DNA of 64,000 bases from Hallerella sp963660435 (GCA_963660435.1 CAVKYI010000002.1:177301-241300), one strand, 5' to 3'; shown: positions 35,383 to 43,659, counted from the stretch's first letter. A program made the numbers and translations. The notes: generated from the sequence alone by a model not told the origin.

Positions 35383-35448
35383 AATCGAGGAGATATCCTC
35401 GATTCTAGGGGTGGGCCTTGTAGCCCGCCTCTAGGGGATTTTTTTTTT
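35383..35448 (+). terminator. Tandem-hairpin terminator after the 63-residue gene
   Basis: First hairpin AATCGAGGA-GATA-TCCTCGATT (9 pairs), then CTAGGGGTGGGC / GCCCGCCTCTAG (12 pairs, two wobbles) followed by GGGGA and a run of ten T at 35439-35448. Strong enough to end most transcription before the cassette. Confidence 0.85.
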
Positions 35449-35469
35449 CACTTTTTAGGAACCTCTATT

Positions 35470-35628
35470 ATGAATGAAGAAATATTAGGTCAAATTCTTA
35501 AAGAACTTAAGAAGATTAGCCAATTTCTTGAACAAAAGAATGAGCAGGAAAAACTCAAAAAAGATTTAGATAGTCTTGATTTCAAGACTAATGCCGAGGC
35601 TTGCAACAAAATTGGTGGTATGCAATAG
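35470..35628 (+). CDS. Small coiled-coil protein, 52 residues
   Basis: Starts at ATG 35470, AT-rich codons. Sequence MNEEILGQILKELKKISQFL followed by EQKNEQEKLKKDLDSLDF is a strongly charged helix predicted to form a coiled coil. No SD is obvious (CTCTATT precedes). Ends 23 bases before the first M15-like gene. No family recognised; its closeness to the cassette suggests a partner or regulator. Confidence 0.45.
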   Translation: MNEEILGQILKELKKISQFLEQKNEQEKLKKDLDSLDFKTNAEACNKIGGMQ

Positions 35629-35651
35629 ATTTCAAAAGGAAATTCGTCTAT

Positions 35652-36110
35652 ATGGAAAAGCATTTTAATGATTTGTTTGAAAATGTAAAAAATAAAATTA
35701 ATGTAATGAAAAATCAAATTGCTAGAGATGAAAATCCTGCAAGGAGATTGTATGCTCAAAATAGATGCGCTGAAGAAATCAATCAGATTTGTAAAGAAAT
35801 CTTAGAGGCTATTGACGCTCACTCAAGAGCGTATCTTGAGCCATTAAATGAAATTAAGGTTTTCAAAAGCCAGTTCGGCGAAGACTTCACTCCTACCATT
35901 ATCTCGGCACACGATTCCTTCGATAAACATGACAGATGGTCCAACCACAAGACAGGTAGAGCCGTCGATATCAGAATGAATGACCTGCCTATCAAAGAGA
36001 AAAGATTAGTAGTCAAAATCCTTGTAAGAACCCTGCCCAAAGGATATAAGGTAGAATGGGAACACCAAAGAACCGTTAACGAAAAACTCCACTTCCAATC
36101 CAATCGCTAA
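35652..36110 (+). CDS. M15-like zinc peptidase, cytoplasmic copy
   Basis: 152 residues. N-terminal 60 residues are helical (MEKHFNDLFENVKNKINVMK). The C-terminal 85 residues carry the LAS/M15 ligands: His99 and Asp106 in SNHKTGRAVDIRMND and His147 in NEKLHFQSNR, after FTPTIISAHDSFD. That is the peptidoglycan-cutting D,D- or L,D-peptidase fold (M15_3 style). It has no signal peptide, so lysis of the wall would need another exit route. A second copy with a membrane segment lies at 37745. Start at ATG 35652 after AAGGA; a TTG at 35601 gives a longer frame overlapping the coiled-coil gene. Confidence 0.6.
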   Translation: MEKHFNDLFENVKNKINVMKNQIARDENPARRLYAQNRCAEEINQICKEILEAIDAHSRAYLEPLNEIKVFKSQFGEDFTPTIISAHDSFDKHDRWSNHKTGRAVDIRMNDLPIKEKRLVVKILVRTLPKGYKVEWEHQRTVNEKLHFQSNR

Positions 36111-36128
36111 ACCCAACGGAATGTCATC

Positions 36129-36791
36129 ATGAAGCACACAATCATTCTCATTATCTGCATCTTGGCGACATTCCTGTTCGCCGAAACTGGAAAGCATAAA
36201 ATCACAAAAGTATACGGCACGGGCATCGCGTTCAATGAGCACTACATCGTCACCACGGGAGACGTGGCCCGCCATTCTGAAAAGTTGGATTCCATTGTTG
36301 TGATGGTTAACGGGCTCCCGATTATCGCTAGAGTAGAGCACTCTGCGGACACGGTGCTTGACAGGGCTAAAAACGAGTACATGAACATGGCCATCATCCA
36401 GGTCGATAACAAGGTCTTGCTCAATGCATGCAAAATCGAAGACAGATTGGTCACAACAGGCGAACCCGTCACCGTAACAGGATTTCTACAGGAAGATCCC
36501 AAACTTCAAGTAAAGTCATTCCCTGCTAAAGTCGTTGCGGACTCGACATTCCCTGAATATGTAGCACGGGCCCTGAACGTTAGGACTCCTGGTGGATTCG
36601 GCGGTGCGGCAATTTCAAGTTACGGCAAGGTAATCGGAATGAGTTTCGGAAACAGCACCCGCAAATCAGACATATCGTTCTTCTACGACGGTATGCTCTT
36701 GTCTGGATATATACGAAACCAAAACCGCCCCACCACAACAGACGTATCAAAATGCGTGTATCAAGTCCGAAGCTATGTCACCGTACAATAA
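36129..36791 (+). CDS. Secreted trypsin-like pseudo-protease (catalytic triad lost)
   Basis: 220 residues, signal peptide MKHTIILIICILATFLFAET. The trypsin-like fold is recognisable by alignment with the next gene: GTGIAFNEHYIVTTGDVA has Asp45 where the catalytic His should be, MNMAIIQV has Asn86 for the Asp, and PGGFGGAAI has Phe157 for the catalytic Ser. All three changes make proteolysis very unlikely. Surrounding residues are still well conserved, so the fold seems selected, for example as a substrate-binding or inhibitory partner. Separated by 25 bases from the active paralogue; expression as one unit is likely. AT-rich relative to the flanks. Confidence 0.65.
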   Translation: MKHTIILIICILATFLFAETGKHKITKVYGTGIAFNEHYIVTTGDVARHSEKLDSIVVMVNGLPIIARVEHSADTVLDRAKNEYMNMAIIQVDNKVLLNACKIEDRLVTTGEPVTVTGFLQEDPKLQVKSFPAKVVADSTFPEYVARALNVRTPGGFGGAAISSYGKVIGMSFGNSTRKSDISFFYDGMLLSGYIRNQNRPTTTDVSKCVYQVRSYVTVQ

Positions 36792-36816
36792 CTAGACTCA
36801 CCAAGGAAGTAATATT

Positions 36817-37479
36817 ATGAAACAGCTTATCGGTATCATCCTTCTCTCCGTCTTTGTGGCATTTGCCGAAGAGGACATGCGTAATGGCACGGGGTTCTTC
36901 GTTAACCGCGATTACATCATCACTGCATACCATGTTGTAGACTCCTTTGAACATAAGTGTTATTACGATATCAAGAACGATACGTGCTACAAGATTCATA
37001 TGGTTGATTGCGATTTGGATGCAGACATCGCATTGATGGCGTTGGATGAAAAACCTGTCGAAATGCCTATGGTATGCAGCCTTGAACACGATGCGTTGCC
37101 TAATGGGGAAAGCCTGACCTCGTATGGCTACACTCAGCCGTTCGTCAACCCTAATGTGACTGTTGTACAGATGCGTATTCGTATGCAGTATCGTTCTGAT
37201 GGCAATTACAGCTATTATCGCACAAGCGGATTACTACAAGGTGGAATGTCTGGCGGGCCCACTTTTACCAGGGATGGCCGAATTGGCGGAATGAACAAAT
37301 CTATATCGCTAGTTGAACAGAATACTAGCAATCTGGTGAAGTCTACTGAAGTGGTTCGCATGCTTAGAAGGAATGGCGTAACCGAATATCCGAACACCAA
37401 GAATTTAAAAAAATGTGCAATCAGCATCTTGAATTCCGTTGCGGATTTTAAGTCTGCTCAATTTAACTGGGGCGTATAA
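36817..37479 (+). CDS. Secreted trypsin-like serine protease with intact triad
   Basis: 220 residues, signal peptide MKQLIGIILLSVFVAFAEE. Catalytic His39 (DYIITAYHVVDSF), Asp70 (DADIALMAL) and Ser145 (LLQGGMSGGPTF) are all present in a compact S1/S1B-like fold without a PDZ domain. AAGGAAG provides the ribosome binding site. Probably periplasmic or exported. Paired with the pseudo-protease upstream and followed by a small membrane protein and an M15-like gene. A fragment of a third family member lies at 38333. Substrate unknown; cleavage of cell-surface or foreign proteins is possible. Confidence 0.8.
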   Translation: MKQLIGIILLSVFVAFAEEDMRNGTGFFVNRDYIITAYHVVDSFEHKCYYDIKNDTCYKIHMVDCDLDADIALMALDEKPVEMPMVCSLEHDALPNGESLTSYGYTQPFVNPNVTVVQMRIRMQYRSDGNYSYYRTSGLLQGGMSGGPTFTRDGRIGGMNKSISLVEQNTSNLVKSTEVVRMLRRNGVTEYPNTKNLKKCAISILNSVADFKSAQFNWGV

Positions 37480-37486
37480 TATAACC

Positions 37487-37723
37487 ATGTTTGATTTCAT
37501 CAGCAACATCCTAGAACGCATAACGTATTTCTTCACGCAGGTGGTCTTGCTCATCATCATCGTTCTTGCAGTCGTCCTGCTTTTCCTCGCAACTAACAGG
37601 CACAACAAGAACCCCTATGTGGACCACTCGCAAGAAATTCAGAAACAACAAATCGAGGCCGAACGAGAAGCAAAATACAAGGAGGCTTTGCAACGCCTCT
37701 ATGACGAACAATATGGAAAATAA
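37487..37723 (+). CDS. Small membrane protein with charged helical tail, 78 residues
   Basis: ATG 37487 lies eight bases after the protease stop. One membrane span (about 15-37, FFTQVVLLIIIVLAVVLLFL) followed by a charged coiled-coil-like tail (HSQEIQKQQIEAEREAKYKE). The reading frame opens further upstream only inside the protease gene. No family recognised. Its position between protease and M15 gene suggests an anchor or adaptor for them. Confidence 0.6.
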   Translation: MFDFISNILERITYFFTQVVLLIIIVLAVVLLFLATNRHNKNPYVDHSQEIQKQQIEAEREAKYKEALQRLYDEQYGK

Positions 37724-37744
37724 ACCAACAACGGAGGCGTCACC

Positions 37745-38302
37745 ATGGGGTGTCTTGGCAACCTAATCAAAATCTTCCTCGGTCTAATCATGATTATCAT
37801 CATGATTGTAGCAGGGTACAAACTCGTCTTCGACCCATACCGACCCGAATCGCCTAACAGCCCTTGGTCCTATCAGACTGCAGACGACTCTTCTCAACAG
37901 GATGACTCCCCTTCCATTGATAACATCAGTTACGATGTCCCTATCCAAACAGGTCCTACCCATGACTACATTATGGATAACACCATCCAAACTCATTTCG
38001 TACGCATGGAGCTTACACCAGGACTTGAAAAAGGACTCGTTTATGTCATCAAGGCATTCAAAGCTGTATTCGGACAGGACTTCTCGCCTACTATCATCTC
38101 GGCTCACGATTCCTTCGATAGGCATGACAAATGGTCTTGTCATCGGATAGGTTGTGCCGTAGATATCGGCCTAGCTGACCTGCCCCTAAACGAGAAAAGG
38201 CGTGTCATCAAGTTCCTCAAAAATACCATGCCCGATGAATTTACTATCAGATGGGAAAACTTCGGTATACAAACTGAACATCTCCACGTCCAATATCACT
38301 AA
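37745..38302 (+). CDS. M15-like zinc peptidase, membrane-anchored copy
   Basis: 185 residues. Starts MGCLGNLIKIFLGLIMIIIM, a membrane anchor or uncleaved signal, then a linker rich in Ser/Asp/Gln. The domain matches the first copy: FSPTIISAHDSFD, ligands His133 and Asp140 in SCHRIGCAVDIGLAD, and an H-x-H pair (His179, His181) in TEHLHVQ, one histidine more than the first copy. GGAGG precedes the ATG. The pair is thus one cytosolic and one periplasmic version of the same fold, likely acting on the peptidoglycan. Confidence 0.65.
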   Translation: MGCLGNLIKIFLGLIMIIIMIVAGYKLVFDPYRPESPNSPWSYQTADDSSQQDDSPSIDNISYDVPIQTGPTHDYIMDNTIQTHFVRMELTPGLEKGLVYVIKAFKAVFGQDFSPTIISAHDSFDRHDKWSCHRIGCAVDIGLADLPLNEKRRVIKFLKNTMPDEFTIRWENFGIQTEHLHVQYH

Positions 38303-38332
38303 TAATAAATAGAAGCCTGAAACGGCAATATC

Positions 38333-38422
38333 ATGATACAACGACTTGGAATCATTCTATCTTTCGTCGCAATGACATTTGCTGACGATATGCACAATGG
38401 ATTAGAATATGGCACTCTTTGA
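38333..38422 (+). pseudogene. Remnant of a third trypsin-like protease gene
   Basis: Only 29 codons remain: MIQRLGIILSFVAMTFADDM then HNGLEYGTL and stop. It mirrors the start of the intact protease (MKQLIGIILLSVFVAFAEED then MRNGTG), that is, signal peptide plus the first residues of the mature domain, and then runs into the start of the next gene. The rest of the coding region is missing, indicating deletion in a once larger array. Confidence 0.6.
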
Positions 38423-39566
38423 AACTCTTTTTATCTTGGCCGGTTTTTTTGTTGGCCTTGTGTCGCGGGGAGGAATGTCCCTGTTCTTGCTTCCGCTTGC
38501 GGTAGTGGCGTTCGCGCTCGCCATGATGAACAGGCCGAGCCCAACGGGGTCCAGGACAAAAAAAATCGTAAGCTCAATTTTATCGGCGGCATACCTTGTC
38601 GCGGTAGTTGTCTGCTCACTTGCTGCCACAGCCCCCAAAAAGGAGTCGACAGTTGCATTGCAGGCTCAGGATAACAAGGACTTGTCCGTTCTGGAAGAGA
38701 AGCTGGATAAAATCCATTCCATGCTTGCCGACATGAAAACGGAATACAGCCTGATTGGAAAAAGCGATCTGGAGCGGGTCAAGGCTGAAATCGCCATGCA
38801 TGATGACGAATTGATTGAATGCGACCCCACAAAATCGAAGGGCTGCATGGAATTCACTAATTATGGGACGGAACGCGACAGCACCAGGTTTTACATGGTA
38901 TCCTTGCACTGGGAGTTGCCGAGGTTCCAGGTTTACCCTAAATGGGTCCATCGGAAAATCATCAAGGGGCTGTTGGGCGAAGACTTGACCGATGCCGACA
39001 CGGTCCTTGATTCTAGACATTTAGGAAAAATTCATAAAAGGGCCCTTTACCGTCAGGTAGAAGAATACAAGAGGCTCATTGAGTCCGAACTCAGAAATTA
39101 TCCCGGTGACTGGTACTATGACAGCGCCCATACGGAAGTCGCCGCCACCCTCAAATACGAACGCCAGGACAGTGTAGATGTCGCGTTCGATTCACAGCTG
39201 TGGACGACTTATTATATTTCAAACGCCGGCTACGATGCCGGTGCCGCCGGAGGATACAATTACGAGTATCATCGGACCTTCTCGAAGATAGACGGGTCGT
39301 TGGTTGATTCCACTATTTTCAATCCAAATGAAAAGAAAAAGATTGTATCGCTTCTTCGCAAATATGCGGAAAAATACGATGCCAAGGCCGATGCCATCGG
39401 CATGGATTTCAAGCTGGAGCCTTCTTTTTTGAAGGACGGTATCGGTTTTGACGGTTCTTCTTTCGAAATCGGCTGGCATACCCACGGTAGTGTGATGATT
39501 GTGGTGCCTTACGAGGAAATTCTGCCCTATATGGAAACTTGGGCTCGCCGGGAATTCGGTCTTTAG
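38409..39566 (+). CDS. Membrane-anchored protein with DUF3298/RsiV-like domain
   Basis: 385 residues. Two N-terminal hydrophobic spans (ETLFILAGFFVGLVSRGG, LLPLAVVAFALAMM, then SAAYLVAVVVCSLAATA), a coiled-coil section (DLSVLEEKLDKIHSMLADMK) and a C-terminal domain with the pattern of DUF3298: TYYISNAGYDAGAAGGYNYE, SLVDSTIFNPNEKKKIVSLL, DGIGFDGSSFEIGWHTHGSV, MIVVPYEEILPYM. RsiV uses this domain to bind lysozyme; a role in sensing cell-wall damage is therefore an attractive inference. Base composition is higher in GC than the cassette. The start overlaps the protease remnant by 14 bases. Confidence 0.55.
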   Translation: MALFETLFILAGFFVGLVSRGGMSLFLLPLAVVAFALAMMNRPSPTGSRTKKIVSSILSAAYLVAVVVCSLAATAPKKESTVALQAQDNKDLSVLEEKLDKIHSMLADMKTEYSLIGKSDLERVKAEIAMHDDELIECDPTKSKGCMEFTNYGTERDSTRFYMVSLHWELPRFQVYPKWVHRKIIKGLLGEDLTDADTVLDSRHLGKIHKRALYRQVEEYKRLIESELRNYPGDWYYDSAHTEVAATLKYERQDSVDVAFDSQLWTTYYISNAGYDAGAAGGYNYEYHRTFSKIDGSLVDSTIFNPNEKKKIVSLLRKYAEKYDAKADAIGMDFKLEPSFLKDGIGFDGSSFEIGWHTHGSVMIVVPYEEILPYMETWARREFGL

Positions 39567-39618
39567 GCTAACGCTTCCTGAAATATTCCGGCTACGGGCA
39601 GGTGCGACAAAGCCTGAT

Positions 39619-39642
39619 ACTTGCAAAGACCTCTTTGCAAGT
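39619..39642. terminator. Hairpin between convergent genes
   Basis: A perfect 10-base stem ACTTGCAAAG / CTTTGCAAGT with loop ACCT, between the DUF3298-like gene and the second mannanase. No long T-run follows on either strand, so termination is only probable. Confidence 0.4.
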
Positions 39643-39712
39643 TGCAAATTTACTTGGCGACTTAAATCCGCCCTTGAAAAATAATGGTGTACTGGTGAGA
39701 TACTTTTTGCCG

Positions 39713-41464
39713 TTACCGCAGCGAAATCGGCAGTGACTGCTGACTGTTGCCGCTGCGAATCTGCACCACGTAGCTTCCACGAGAAAGCTTTTCTAAGTTC
39801 AGGGCCGCGCTTGTCGCCGAGACTTTTTCGTTCAGTACTCGGTTGCCCTGTACATCGAAAATGGCGACGTTAGAAGTACGGTTGCAATTCACATAAAGCA
39901 GATTGCCCTGCAAGAGCAAAGAAGCATTCAACGGCTTTGCGGAGGCCTTCTGGATTCCTGCCTCGTAATTGTCCCAGCCTGGCATATCTTCAAGCGTAAT
40001 CGTGTACTCGTTGTTCATCACTTCTTTCCAACTAGCATCCGTGTTATCGTTTGCCCAGCTCGGCATTGCGTAATCTCCATACCAAGGCATGAACCAGCTC
40101 CAGTTCGCTCCGTCATTCTTCATGCTGTCGGGCATTGGCACGGATCCGTTTTCGCTCAGGGCGATAATCTTTTTTGCCCCGTAAATGTCCTTGACCGTTT
40201 CAAAACTGCTTACGAGACTCGAATGGTTTGCTTCACGCGGATAGTAGTAATAGTCACGCCCGACAACGTCCACATATTCATCGCCCGGATACCAGTCGAG
40301 AGCGTCGCCCGCTTCGTCGGTTGTCCAAACCCAAATCAAGTTGTGGAGGTCTTTTTGGTTGGTGAAAATGTCGAACATAAGCTTGTACAAGGCGACGCAT
40401 GCCTTGGCACCGTCGGTACCCCACCAGAACCATTTTCCCGAAGCTTCGTGCAGCGGACGCCAAAGAATCGCGACGCCTGCTTCTTGCAAAGTCAAGAGCG
40501 AATTCGCAATCGTTTCAATATCGGAAACGATCGCCTTGTAATCATCGCTGTCGGTGAGCCAGGTCCCTGTTGTGGTATCATAGGCGCGACCGATGTGGAA
40601 AATGGTGAACGGAGTGTTGCCGCTAGATTCGGTGTAGAACGCTTCGACGGAATCTGCCGGATCTTTCCAGTGCCAGTTGAAAGCCGGAATGCCGCCTGCG
40701 TTCCAAACGGTCTTTGCCATTTCGAGGGCGGCATGGGTGTAACCTTTGTGCCAATCGCCTGTGGAATTTACGCCTGTCGTATGCAAAAAGTCAAAACCGA
40801 CGAGGGCCACGTTCTTGCCGGAAACGCTATCGATGTAAGCGAGTTCCGTTTGGTTCGTGTAATTGCAGGTGGTGTATTTCCCGTCGTTCAAAAAGACGCC
40901 GTTAGTCATGACACCGCTAATGACGTGATTGCCAAAATTCTGGTAGAGGAAGCTGTAAAGCTTTTGAGCGCTTTCCGTTGCCTTTGGGTCAACAGGCGCG
41001 TTGTTGATGGTAAAAGGCGTCTCTTCGTATTCGGTAAGTTCAATGTAGTCCAGGTTCACCCAGCCCCAGAATTTTACGATGCCGATCGTATTCGTTCCGG
41101 CGGAAAGCTTGATTTTGCCGGCGCCTTTGATGGTGGTAAAAGCGTCCGATGTCCCAAAGGAAATTTGCCCGGCGGAGCTTCCGTTCACCGTCAGATTTTG
41201 AACCTTGCTGCCGGATTTTGTAGGCAGTTGATAATTTGTCCAAAGCGTGTAAAAACCGGCTGCCGGTACCGTGACCGTAAACAAAAGGTTCCCTTCTTTC
41301 ATCGACACGTAGCTTCCACCAGAAGCATTGGCGTCAGAAACGATTTCTGCACTGTGATCGTCTGCAGGGATTGCATCTTCCGCTTCATAACGGAGCGTTT
41401 CAGCAGAAGCGAGGGCTGCAAAAGTGAGTGTGGCTGCGGTAAAAATTTTGAGCATCGGGATCAT
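39713..41464 (-). CDS. Secreted GH26 beta-mannanase with N-terminal CBM35-like module (second)
   Basis: 583 residues. Signal peptide MIPMLKIFTAATLTFAALAS, CBM35-like module (about 22-145, LRYEAEDAIPADDHSAEIVS to WVNLDYIELTEY), GH26 barrel with acid/base Glu in LWRPLHEASGKWFWWG and nucleophile Glu in ALSENGSVPMP, and a sorting-type C-terminus (NVAIFDVQGNRVLNEKVSAT, SRGSYVVQIRSG). Start at ATG 41464 lies five bases after AGGAG. Divergent enough from the first and third mannanase to suggest old duplication and separate specificity, perhaps for decorated mannans. Confidence 0.92.
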   Translation of the reverse strand: MIPMLKIFTAATLTFAALASAETLRYEAEDAIPADDHSAEIVSDANASGGSYVSMKEGNLLFTVTVPAAGFYTLWTNYQLPTKSGSKVQNLTVNGSSAGQISFGTSDAFTTIKGAGKIKLSAGTNTIGIVKFWGWVNLDYIELTEYEETPFTINNAPVDPKATESAQKLYSFLYQNFGNHVISGVMTNGVFLNDGKYTTCNYTNQTELAYIDSVSGKNVALVGFDFLHTTGVNSTGDWHKGYTHAALEMAKTVWNAGGIPAFNWHWKDPADSVEAFYTESSGNTPFTIFHIGRAYDTTTGTWLTDSDDYKAIVSDIETIANSLLTLQEAGVAILWRPLHEASGKWFWWGTDGAKACVALYKLMFDIFTNQKDLHNLIWVWTTDEAGDALDWYPGDEYVDVVGRDYYYYPREANHSSLVSSFETVKDIYGAKKIIALSENGSVPMPDSMKNDGANWSWFMPWYGDYAMPSWANDNTDASWKEVMNNEYTITLEDMPGWDNYEAGIQKASAKPLNASLLLQGNLLYVNCNRTSNVAIFDVQGNRVLNEKVSATSAALNLEKLSRGSYVVQIRSGNSQQSLPISLR

Positions 41465-41627
41465 GGAAACTCCTTGATGTGCTTAAAATAAATTTTGAGC
41501 CGTGTGAATGCAAACTTCAAAGAAAGTTATAAGGTAAAGTTTTGCTCACCGCGAGCCGAGAGAAGAGACGGATACCGGTCGCGTCTTGTGCAGTAGAGTT
41601 TCGTTGCGAACAAAGAACCTTTTATGC

Positions 41628-41662
41628 AAAAAAAGAGCCTCTCCGTTTGGAGAAGCTCTTTT
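41628..41662 (-). terminator. Intrinsic terminator of the third GH26 gene
   Basis: On the minus strand AAAGAGCTTCTCC-AAAC-GGAGAGGCTCTTT forms a 12-13 base stem with one mismatch, followed by TTTTTTT, about 20 bases past the stop. Confidence 0.88.
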
Positions 41663-41682
41663 CGAAAGTCTTGCAATCAAAC

Positions 41683-43641
41683 TTACTTGATGCGAATCGA
41701 CTTAGCCGAAGAGAAGCCTACGCCCTTCACCTGAAGAAGGTAGTTGCCCTGCGAAATACCGGAAAGGTTGAACTGATGTTCGCCAGCAGAGAGAGAACCC
41801 TGGTTGAAGCTCTTCACCTGATGACCCGTCACGTCGAAGAGGGCGATGCTTGTCTTGCCGGACTTGGGAATCATGATGGAAAGCGTTCCGTTTTGGAGCG
41901 ACATGCCGAGCTTGGAAATCGAAGCCTTGGCAGCAATTGCGGTCGGAGCTTTCCCCATACCGATGATTTCGGTGATAAAGAGGTTCTTCGCCTGATCGAC
42001 CTCGAAGCTCTTTTTCGGATCGTCAAAGCTTTCGAATACGTTGTTTCCGAAGCGGACATTGTCAAAGAAAATCGACCCGGCATAGTTTGGCGACGAGATT
42101 TCAATGTAGATTTTCGAAATGTTGCTCATGAAATTCGTGTAATCGCTTCCGGTGAGGATTTTTCCATCCATCGTTGTCGTGGCGAGATTGATTTCACATG
42201 TCGTAACGTTGTTATCACCCTCTTTCGGATCGTATGCGTTGATCCAGCAGCCGTCCGGCTGAGCCCATGCCCAACCTGTGGATTCGTTTCCGAGGAATGC
42301 AATCGTGAACCAGATGCCGGCAAGCTTGTTTCCATTGAACACGTTCAAGGTGATTTTGGATTCCGAGGACAGGTCGTAGTTTCCGTCTCCGATGATGACG
42401 TTTCCTCTGGCGGTGTCGCCTGTCGGCGTGTTGAATCTCACGCGCAGCCATCCATTGGTCGCTGTGTCGCCCGGATAGAATTCCTCGATGACGCGAGCCG
42501 TGTCCAAGTCCTTGAGTTCGTAACCGACTTCACAGGAAGCGACCGGTGTATTTGAAATCGTGTAGTTGTCCCAGCCGGGCATTTCGCTGAGCGTGATCGC
42601 GCACGGGCTTTCCACGTTCGCTTTCCAGACATCGTTTACGGTCTGGTCCAGAAAATTTCCGTTCCAGGTCTGGTACCACGGCATCCACCAAGACCAGCGG
42701 CTGTTGTTTTCCGCCATAACGGAGAGGTCGGGAATCGGACCGTTTTCGGAGATGGCGAAAATCTTGTCCGAACCGAAATTTGTTTCCAGATCCTTGCGTG
42801 CGGAAAGGAACTTGGAAGAATAGTCGTAAGCTTCGTAGATGTCGAGGCTGATGATGTCGTAATAGGATTCGCCCGGATTCCAGCCCGTGTCGGTCGCATA
42901 TTCGGGATTCCAGACCCAGACCAGGTTTTTCACGCCTTGCGCATTCATTTCTTCATAGATTAGTTTGTACAGAGCCTGGAAGGCGGCTCCACCGCGGGTT
43001 CCCCACCAGAACCATCCACCGGAAGCTTCATGAACCGGACGGAAGATGGCAGCGACTCCAGCTTGCTGAAGTTCCAAGAAATAGGCGGCGATTTCATCGA
43101 TGTCGCTTTTCAGCTGGCTGTAAGTGGTGGAGCTTGTGTTCCACGTGCAATTTGCGGTGCAGCTCGGGTCGGTGAATCCTTGCGTGAAGTCAAATGTTGT
43201 GGAAGGATCGCCAGCGCCGGCTACATAAAAAGCGTCAACCTGGTCGCTCGGGTCTTTCCAGTGCCAGGTGAATGCCGGGATGCCGCCTTGTGCCCAAAGG
43301 TCTTTTGCCGCATCAATGATGTTTTTCGTGTATTTCTGGTACCAGTCGTCGCTTGCCATGACTCCGGTAGCGAAGAGAAAATCCAAACCGACGAGAGCGG
43401 GATGCTTTCCGGTGCGGACATAGAAGGAATCGACATCGGACAAGGCCTTGAATGTCGCAGTATTCACTTCTCCTGTCTGGATGCCGGCAATGGTCTTTAC
43501 ACCGTAATTGACAGCCAAAAAGTTGTAGAGCTTTTGCGCGGATTCCGTGGCTCCTTCGGTTACCGGGCTGTAGCTGATCCCGGCGAAGACACTTGCGCCA
43601 GCAAGTCCTAAGACCGCAAGCGATTTAGAAAAAAGGTTCAT
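41683..43641 (-). CDS. Secreted GH26 beta-mannanase with C-terminal carbohydrate-binding-like domain (third)
   Basis: 652 residues. Signal peptide MNLFSKSLAVLGLAGASVFA leads straight into GH26 (acid/base Glu in FRPVHEASGGWFWWG, nucleophile Glu in AISENGPIPD). Unlike its neighbours the accessory beta-sandwich follows the catalytic domain (about 380-545, WLRVRFNTPTGDTARGNVII, GSIFFDNVRFG), resembling CBM11/galactose-binding-like folds. A sorting-type domain ends the protein (SIALFDVTGHQVKSFNQGSL, GNYLLQVKGVG). Start at ATG 43641 follows GAGGAG; a GTG two codons upstream is less likely. Own terminator, so separately transcribed from the second gene. Confidence 0.92.
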   Translation of the reverse strand: MNLFSKSLAVLGLAGASVFAGISYSPVTEGATESAQKLYNFLAVNYGVKTIAGIQTGEVNTATFKALSDVDSFYVRTGKHPALVGLDFLFATGVMASDDWYQKYTKNIIDAAKDLWAQGGIPAFTWHWKDPSDQVDAFYVAGAGDPSTTFDFTQGFTDPSCTANCTWNTSSTTYSQLKSDIDEIAAYFLELQQAGVAAIFRPVHEASGGWFWWGTRGGAAFQALYKLIYEEMNAQGVKNLVWVWNPEYATDTGWNPGESYYDIISLDIYEAYDYSSKFLSARKDLETNFGSDKIFAISENGPIPDLSVMAENNSRWSWWMPWYQTWNGNFLDQTVNDVWKANVESPCAITLSEMPGWDNYTISNTPVASCEVGYELKDLDTARVIEEFYPGDTATNGWLRVRFNTPTGDTARGNVIIGDGNYDLSSESKITLNVFNGNKLAGIWFTIAFLGNESTGWAWAQPDGCWINAYDPKEGDNNVTTCEINLATTTMDGKILTGSDYTNFMSNISKIYIEISSPNYAGSIFFDNVRFGNNVFESFDDPKKSFEVDQAKNLFITEIIGMGKAPTAIAAKASISKLGMSLQNGTLSIMIPKSGKTSIALFDVTGHQVKSFNQGSLSAGEHQFNLSGISQGNYLLQVKGVGFSSAKSIRIK

Positions 43642-43659
43642 AAACACTCCTCGTTTTTG

